Shown piece by piece: positions 58,741 through 64,000 of a stretch of 64,000 bases of DNA (its first letter is position 1; each line of letters starts with the position of its first letter). The translations under genes and the position numbers were made by a program. The stretch comes from JAVKFY01 sp040223615 (GTDB lineage Bacteria; Pseudomonadota; Alphaproteobacteria; GCA-2731375). The notes beneath the pieces are model-generated. The model had not been told where the DNA came from and searched no databases. It was given only the letters and a program-made list of their open reading frames with translations. Location of the stretch: positions 1 through 64,000 of the forward strand of contig JAVKFY010000021.1 in the NCBI GenBank assembly GCA_040223615.1, written 5' to 3'.

Positions 58741-60192
58741 ATGTCACTGGGCAGCCTGCGGGTCGCAGCGGCTGCCGTGGTGCTGTCTGTGGTATCGAGC
58801 GTGCCCGCCGTTGCCGCGACATTGGCCGCGGAACTTGACGGCCTGCTCGCCGACCATCCCCAGGTCGCCGCCGACCGTGCCTCGGTCGGCGCGCGTGGCG
58901 AGGGCCAGCGCGAGGCCTTCGCGCGGTTCCTGCCGACCCTCAATGTCGATGCCGACGCCGGCTATGAGCGGACCGACAGCCCGGGCCGCCGCGCCGCCGG
59001 TCGCGAGCCGCTGAGCGCGTCGCGCTACAGCAGCTCGGTCGAGGTGCGCCAGAACGTCTTCGACGGTTTCGAGAGCACGGCGCTCCGCCAGATCGCCAAG
59101 ACCGACCGCGACATCGCCGAACAGACCCTGCGCGCGACGCGCCAGGCGGTGATGCTGGAGGGCGTGGCCGCCTATCTCGACGTGCTGCGCCATGCCGAAC
59201 TGGTGAAACTGGCGAACCGCAACGTTTCGAATATCCGCGAGCAGATGCAGCTTGAGGACGAACGCGTGCAGCGTGGTTCCGGCATCGCCGTCGATGTATT
59301 GCTGGCGAAGTCGCGGCTGCAGATCGCACTGGAGCGGAAAGTCGCTTTCGAACGCGCATTCAATACCGCAGTGACCCAGTACACCCAGGTTTTCGGCCAC
59401 CCGCCGGTAGTCGCCGAGATGCACCTGCCGCCGCAGCCGATGGCCGACTTCCCGGCCGCGCTGCCCGACGCGGAAGGCGCGGTGCTGGCCGACAACCCGG
59501 CGGTGCAGGCCGGCCAGTTGCGCAGCGAGTCGGCGAACCACGCCCGCGACGTCGCCGCCGCCGGCGATCTGCCGCTGGTCGACCTGGTCGCCGGCGGCAA
59601 CTTCGAGAAGAATGTCGACGGTGTCTCCGGCATCCGGCGCGACTACGGCCTGCGCGTCGAGTTCCGCTGGGAGCTGTTCTCCGGCTTCGCCACCCAGGCA
59701 CGCAAGGCGCGCCGCGCGCACGAATACAACGCCGCGCGCAGCCAATCCCGCTTCGTCGAGCGCAAGGCCACCGAAGAGGTGCGCTTCGCCTGGTATGAGC
59801 TGAACGCGGCGGCGGACCGGCGCGAATTGCTGTTCAATGCCGTCAACATCGCCGGCGAGGTGTTCGACTTCCGCAAGCAGTTGCGCGATGCCGGGCAGGA
59901 GAGCGCGATCAACGTGCTCGACGCCGAGAACGAGCTCTACAACGTCTGCATCAACTTCCTGAATGCCGAATTCGACGCCCGCATCCTGCGCCACCGCGTA
60001 CTGCGCGCGATGGGGCGGCTGACCCCGGCGGTGTTCGGGCTGCGGGACGATGATGACGCCACGGACAAGATGACGACCGACACCGTGGCCGCCGACAAGA
60101 CGGCCGAGGACCTGAAGACTTCCACTTCGAGCACCGTGATGGCAGCCGCCGAGGGCGGCACGATCGACGGTGCCAAGGCGTGCGGCCTTTAG
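58741..60192 (+). CDS. TolC-family outer-membrane channel protein
   Basis: 483 residues from ATG at 58741, with AGGAAG upstream and a signal peptide (SLRVAAAAVVLSVVSSVPAV, cleavage near VAA). The two structural repeats of TolC are visible: FLPTLNVDADAGYERTDSPG with SVEVRQNVFDGFESTALRQI in the first half and LVAGGNFEKNVDGVSG with VEFRWELFSGFATQARKARR in the second. Most like outer-membrane factors of type I secretion (LapE/PrtF group). A 6-bp hairpin GCGGCC-TTTA-GGCCGC spans the stop codon (60182-60197) before the RTX gene 29 bases on, perhaps tuning expression. ABC and adaptor genes are not in the window. Confidence 0.92.
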   Translation: MSLGSLRVAAAAVVLSVVSSVPAVAATLAAELDGLLADHPQVAADRASVGARGEGQREAFARFLPTLNVDADAGYERTDSPGRRAAGREPLSASRYSSSVEVRQNVFDGFESTALRQIAKTDRDIAEQTLRATRQAVMLEGVAAYLDVLRHAELVKLANRNVSNIREQMQLEDERVQRGSGIAVDVLLAKSRLQIALERKVAFERAFNTAVTQYTQVFGHPPVVAEMHLPPQPMADFPAALPDAEGAVLADNPAVQAGQLRSESANHARDVAAAGDLPLVDLVAGGNFEKNVDGVSGIRRDYGLRVEFRWELFSGFATQARKARRAHEYNAARSQSRFVERKATEEVRFAWYELNAAADRRELLFNAVNIAGEVFDFRKQLRDAGQESAINVLDAENELYNVCINFLNAEFDARILRHRVLRAMGRLTPAVFGLRDDDDATDKMTTDTVAADKTAEDLKTSTSSTVMAAAEGGTIDGAKACGL

Positions 60193-60221
60193 GCCGCCGC
60201 GATCCGCAAAGGACCTGAGCC

Positions 60222-63200
60222 ATGGCACGGGATATTGGATTGACGGGATCGACGGACGCTGGCGCGTCCTTTGACGGCGTCTACACCGCCAGCGGCACCG
60301 ACGCGCTCGTTGTGCCGCATGGCGGCCTGATCCTGGGCGGCGCCTACCATCGTGCCGGCCCCGACCTGGTGATCGAGGGCGCTAGCGGCGAGAAGGTGCT
60401 CGTCGTCGACTATTTCCGTGCCGAGACTCCGCCCGACCTGGTGACCGAAGGCGGCGCGCGCATCGCCGGCGACCTGGCCGAGCGGCTGGCCGGCTCGCAG
60501 GCCCCGGGCCAGGTGGCGCAGGCCGGCACCGCCCAGGCCGCGGCGCCGATCGGCGAGGTCGAGTCGCTGACCGGCGCGGTCACCGCGACCCGCAACGGCA
60601 GCCAGGTGCAGCTCTCCGACGGCAGCCCGGTTTACCAGGGCGACATCATCGAGACCGGGGAGAACGCCGCCGTCGGTATTCGCTTCATCGACGAGACGGT
60701 GTTCGCGATGGACGACGCCGGCCGCATGGTGCTGGACGAGCTGATCTACGACCCGGGCACCCAGTCCGGCTCCGTCGCCTTTTCGCTGGTGCAGGGCGTG
60801 TTTTCCTTCGCCACCGGCCAGATCGCCAAGACCGACCCGTCGTCGCTGATCGTCCGGACGCCGGTGGCGATGATCGGCGTGCGCGGCACCGATGTCGCCG
60901 TCGACCTGAACCAGATCGGCGAGAACAGCCGCATCGCCTGTCGCGAGGGCGCCATCGTCGTGCGCAACGACGGCGGCGAGCAGCTCGTGCTGGCCGGCCA
61001 GCAGGTGCTGCTGGCAACCTTCCAGCAGGCCCCGACCGAGCCCGAGCCGGTCTCGCTGGGCACGCTCGACTTCGACTTTGGCCGCGCGCTGCAGTTCCGT
61101 CCGCAGCAGAACCTGGACCAGTTGAACCAGGACCGCCGCGGCGACAACGACGAGGATGACGAGCGGCGAAGCGCCGATGGCGGCGAAACCGTCGATACCG
61201 AGGCGGCGGCCGAGCAGCTCGGCGATGTCGCGCCGGCCGCCGGCGGCCAGCAGAGCCAGACCGCCGGCGCGATCAGCCTGGTGGCCGAGGCGATCGAGAC
61301 CGGCGTCGACCTGGGCACGCAACCGAACGTCGATACCGACGGTGGTCCGTTGGGCAGCGGTGGCGGCAGTGATGGCGGCGGCGACCGCTCCACCGGCATC
61401 TTCTTCACAGAGGAACGCGACGAGGCGATCCGGGGCGGCGATGGTGGCGACACGCTGGTCGGTACCACCGGCCCGGACGAGATGTTCGGCGGCGCCGGCA
61501 ACGATGTCCTGCTGTCCTCGGCCGGCAACGACTCGCTCTTTGGCGGCGATGGCATCGATACCGCCGACTACAGCGCCGACACGTCTGGCATCGTCGCCGA
61601 CCTGGGCGCCGGCACGGTCAGCGGCGAGGCCACCGGCAACGACTCGCTGGAAGGCATCGAAAACCTGGTCGGCACCGGCTTTGGCGATCAGGTCGAGGGC
61701 GCCGAGGTCGACAACACCCTGCTCGGCGGCGGCGGCGACGATACGCTGGGCGCGGCCGGCGGCAACGACGTGGTCGATGGCGGCACCGGCAACGACTCGC
61801 TGATCGGCGGCAATGGCGAGGGCGACGACGTCTACATCGGCGGCGAGGGCCGCGACCAGATCAGCTATCCCAGCGCCACCGCCGGGATCGTGATCAACCT
61901 GGCGACCGGCATCGTCGACGGTGTCGCCGGCGGCGTCGGCACCGACACGCTGTCGGAGATCGAGGACGTGCTGGCCTCGAACTTCGACGACCTGATCATC
62001 GGCGACGGTGTCGCCAACCTGCTGATGGGCGCGGCCGGCAACGACACGCTGATCGGCAATGGTGGCGACGACACGCTGGACGGCGGCGCCGACACCGACC
62101 TGGTGAGCTACGCGGACGCCAGCGCAGCGGTCAATGTCGACCTGGGTGCCGGCCTGGCCACCGGCCCGGACGGCAACGATCAGCTCATCGACATTGAGAA
62201 TGCCCAGGGCTCCGGCTTTGGCGATGTGCTGACCGGTAACGGCGGCGGCAACCTGCTGATCGGCGGCGGCGGCGTCGATACCATTTCCGGCGGCGGCGGC
62301 GACGACACCATCCAGGCCGGCGCGGAGGACGCGGTCGACGACGTGATGGACGGCGGTGCCGGCACCGACCGGCTGCAGTCGTCCGGCAACCTGCGTCTGG
62401 CCGGCTTCTCCGCCGCCAACGCCATCGAGGTGATCCAGGGCGCCGGCGCGATCCGCGGTACCTCGGCGGCCAATCTGTTCGACTTCTCCGCCATCACCCT
62501 GCTCGGCATCACCATGGTCAACGCCCTCGAGGGCGACGACACGGTGAGCGGCAGCGCCGCGGCCGACCTGATCGTCGGCGGCGAGGGCGACGACGTCCTG
62601 ACCGGCAATGCCGGCAACGACACGCTGACCGGCGGCGCCGGCGACGACAGCCTGGACGGCGGCGACGGCAACGATCTGCTGTCCGGCGCGCCGGGGACCG
62701 ACACGCTGATCGGTGGCGCCGGCAATGACACGTTGCTGGTCGGCGCGACCGACGCGGTCGACGATGTGCTCGACGGCGGCGCCGGCACCGACCGGCTGCA
62801 GACCGCCGGCGACCTGCAGCTCGACAATTTCGGGCCCGGCAACTCGATCGAACAGGTCGCCGTCGGCGGTCAGGTGCAGGGCACCGGCGACGCCAACCTG
62901 CTGGACTTCTCCGCCTCAACGCTGACCGGTGCCACCGGCATCTTCGGCCAAGGCGGCGACGACACTCTGATCGGCAGTGCCGGCGCCGACAACATGTCCG
63001 GCGGCGACGGCGACGACCTGCTGGTCGGCAATGCCGGCAATGACACGTTGACCGGCAATGCCGGCAACGACGTCCTGTCGGGCGGCGCCGGCAACGACCT
63101 GCTGACCGGCGGCGCCGGCGTCGACAACGTGATCGGCGGCGCCGGCAACGACACCCTGGTGGCGGGCGCGACCGACGCGGTCGACGACACACTGGCCGGC

Positions 63201-64000
63201 GGCGCCGGCACCGACCGGCTGCAAGCCACCGGCAACCTCCAGCTATCCGGCTTCGGGCCGGGCAACAGCATCGAGCAGGTGGCGATCAACGGCCAGCTTC
63301 AGGGCACCGGCGGCGCCAACCTGCTGGACTTCTCCGCCACGACGCTGACCGGCGTGAGTGCGATCAACGCCCAGGGCGGCAACGACACCGTCATCGGCAG
63401 CGCCGGCAGCGACAACATCATCGGCGGCGACGGCAACGACAGCCTGACGGGCAACGCCGGCAACGACACGTTGACCGGCAATGCCGGCAATGACGTCCTA
63501 TCGGGCGGCGCCGGCAACGACCTGTTGACCGGCGGTGCCGGCGTCGACAACGTCATCGGCGGCGCCGGCAACGACACCCTGGTGGCGGGCGCAACCGACG
63601 CGGTCGACGACACCCTGGCCGGCGGTGCCGGCACTGACCGGCTGCAAGCCACCGGCAACCTGCAGCTATCCGGCTTCGGGCCGGGCAACAGCATCGAGCA
63701 GGTGGCGATCAACGGCCAGCTTCAGGGTACGGCCGGCGCCAACCTGCTGGATTTCTCCGCCACCACGCTGAGCGGCGTGAGTGGGATCAACGCCCAGGGC
63801 GGCAATGACACCGTCATCGGCAGCGCCGGCGGCGACAACATCATCGGCGGCGACGGCAACGACAGCCTGACTGGCAACGCCGGCAACGACACGCTGTCCG
63901 GCGGCGCCGGGAACGACGTCCTTGCGGGCGGCGCTGGCGTCGACAACGTACAGGGCGGGGCCGGCAACGATACGCTGATCGCCGGCGCTACCGACGCCGT
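60222..64000 (+). CDS. Giant FecR-domain RTX protein (3' end outside window)
   Basis: At least 1259 residues are read to the window edge without a stop. Residues about 105-240 are a FecR domain: GEVESLTGAVTATRNGSQVQ, GDIIETGENAAVGIRFID, VQGVFSFATGQIAK and RTPVAMIGVRGTDVAVD. An acidic linker (QDRRGDNDEDDERRSADGG) follows, then hundreds of residues of RTX calcium-binding repeats (GGAGNDTL, GGDGDD). From residue 746 the protein consists of exact 141-residue repeats. No Sec signal, as expected for type I secretion through the TolC-type protein encoded just upstream. Likely an adhesin or matrix protein. Confidence 0.92.
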   Translation, partial: MARDIGLTGSTDAGASFDGVYTASGTDALVVPHGGLILGGAYHRAGPDLVIEGASGEKVLVVDYFRAETPPDLVTEGGARIAGDLAERLAGSQAPGQVAQAGTAQAAAPIGEVESLTGAVTATRNGSQVQLSDGSPVYQGDIIETGENAAVGIRFIDETVFAMDDAGRMVLDELIYDPGTQSGSVAFSLVQGVFSFATGQIAKTDPSSLIVRTPVAMIGVRGTDVAVDLNQIGENSRIACREGAIVVRNDGGEQLVLAGQQVLLATFQQAPTEPEPVSLGTLDFDFGRALQFRPQQNLDQLNQDRRGDNDEDDERRSADGGETVDTEAAAEQLGDVAPAAGGQQSQTAGAISLVAEAIETGVDLGTQPNVDTDGGPLGSGGGSDGGGDRSTGIFFTEERDEAIRGGDGGDTLVGTTGPDEMFGGAGNDVLLSSAGNDSLFGGDGIDTADYSADTSGIVADLGAGTVSGEATGNDSLEGIENLVGTGFGDQVEGAEVDNTLLGGGGDDTLGAAGGNDVVDGGTGNDSLIGGNGEGDDVYIGGEGRDQISYPSATAGIVINLATGIVDGVAGGVGTDTLSEIEDVLASNFDDLIIGDGVANLLMGAAGNDTLIGNGGDDTLDGGADTDLVSYADASAAVNVDLGAGLATGPDGNDQLIDIENAQGSGFGDVLTGNGGGNLLIGGGGVDTISGGGGDDTIQAGAEDAVDDVMDGGAGTDRLQSSGNLRLAGFSAANAIEVIQGAGAIRGTSAANLFDFSAITLLGITMVNALEGDDTVSGSAAADLIVGGEGDDVLTGNAGNDTLTGGAGDDSLDGGDGNDLLSGAPGTDTLIGGAGNDTLLVGATDAVDDVLDGGAGTDRLQTAGDLQLDNFGPGNSIEQVAVGGQVQGTGDANLLDFSASTLTGATGIFGQGGDDTLIGSAGADNMSGGDGDDLLVGNAGNDTLTGNAGNDVLSGGAGNDLLTGGAGVDNVIGGAGNDTLVAGATDAVDDTLAGGAGTDRLQATGNLQLSGFGPGNSIEQVAINGQLQGTGGANLLDFSATTLTGVSAINAQGGNDTVIGSAGSDNIIGGDGNDSLTGNAGNDTLTGNAGNDVLSGGAGNDLLTGGAGVDNVIGGAGNDTLVAGATDAVDDTLAGGAGTDRLQATGNLQLSGFGPGNSIEQVAINGQLQGTAGANLLDFSATTLSGVSGINAQGGNDTVIGSAGGDNIIGGDGNDSLTGNAGNDTLSGGAGNDVLAGGAGVDNVQGGAGNDTLIAGATDA
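62458..64000 (+). repeat. 423-bp tandem repeats in the RTX gene
   Basis: Units begin at 62458, 62881, 63304 and 63727, each exactly 423 bp (141 codons) apart. The first is diverged; the second to fourth are close to identical, for example in ANLLDFSA.T, GNAGNDTL and ATDAVDD. Such units can gain or lose copies by recombination. The fourth is cut by the window end. Confidence 0.9.

Noticed and set aside
62180..63967. Several minus-strand Pro/Ser/Ala-rich frames in the RTX gene
   Set aside because: They are antisense readings of the repeated GGAGND codons and recur with the 423-bp unit.
1..64000. CRISPR arrays, insertion sequences, prophage genes
   Set aside because: No evenly spaced short repeats with unique spacers, no transposase, integrase or phage structural genes were seen on either strand.

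Overview
The window is 64 kb of very GC-rich chromosomal DNA with tightly packed genes, many four-base ATGA stop/start overlaps, a NavAb-like sodium channel, an amtB-glnK pair, bufferin genes and CO-dehydrogenase-like molybdoenzyme genes. Together these suggest a free-living, metabolically versatile alphaproteobacterium, probably Rhodospirillales-like. No rRNA or species marker is present, so the genus cannot be given. Both ends cut through genes for large secreted proteins.

Layout. 1-1.5 kb: truncated secreted beta-helix protein. 1.7-6.8 kb: decayed SDR fragment, a small unknown gene, and a complete Liv-type ABC importer split over two divergent units. 6.8-9.5 kb: HxlR regulator and MATE exporter around a shared region with two operator-like palindromes, then a luciferase-like oxidoreductase. 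9.5-14.9 kb: a CoA-ester catabolic cluster (acyl-CoA ligase, a protein of three fused RidA domains, two MaoC-type hydratases) divergent from a BadI-like ring-cleaving hydrolase and an enoyl-CoA hydratase. 14.9-18.7 kb: periplasmic protein, MFS transporter, class III aminotransferase. 18.8-21.8 kb: an OxyR-like regulator with the peroxidatic cysteine replaced by histidine, divergent from nhaA and a voltage-gated Na+ channel. 21.9-27.8 kb: PaaI thioesterase, UbiD and UbiX with an RTX beta-propeller gene between them, and a PQQ-type sugar dehydrogenase.

27.8-34.5 kb: a molybdenum hydroxylase operon in which the large subunit is fused to a CoxG domain, and the FAD and [2Fe-2S] subunits are fused through a linker encoded by a 109-bp palindromic repeat; acyl-CoA ligase and enoyl-CoA hydratase genes follow. 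34.5-39.5 kb: NAD-epimerase/DoxX protein with DUF2269, an unusual hairpin before amtB-glnK, and a hydantoinase. 39.5-46.5 kb: a metal-handling region on the minus strand. It combines a probable Zur-controlled zinc module (DUF2796, LolD/FtsX-type ABC transporter, DUF3299), an aldo/keto reductase, and a bufferin RiPP cluster (YHS protein, DUF2282 precursor, DUF692 MNIO enzyme, BufC, DoxX).

46.9-58.3 kb: M20 amidohydrolase and aldehyde dehydrogenase, tRNA-Arg(CCT), acyltransferase-3/SGNH protein, SGNH hydrolase and assorted housekeeping and catabolic genes. 58.7-64 kb: a TolC-type outer-membrane protein followed by a giant FecR-domain RTX protein with exact 423-bp tandem repeats, likely a type I secretion locus continuing beyond the window.

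The most interesting systems are the zinc/bufferin region, the repeat-mediated subunit fusion, the Cys-to-His OxyR with its sodium-transport operon, and the triple-RidA catabolic cluster.
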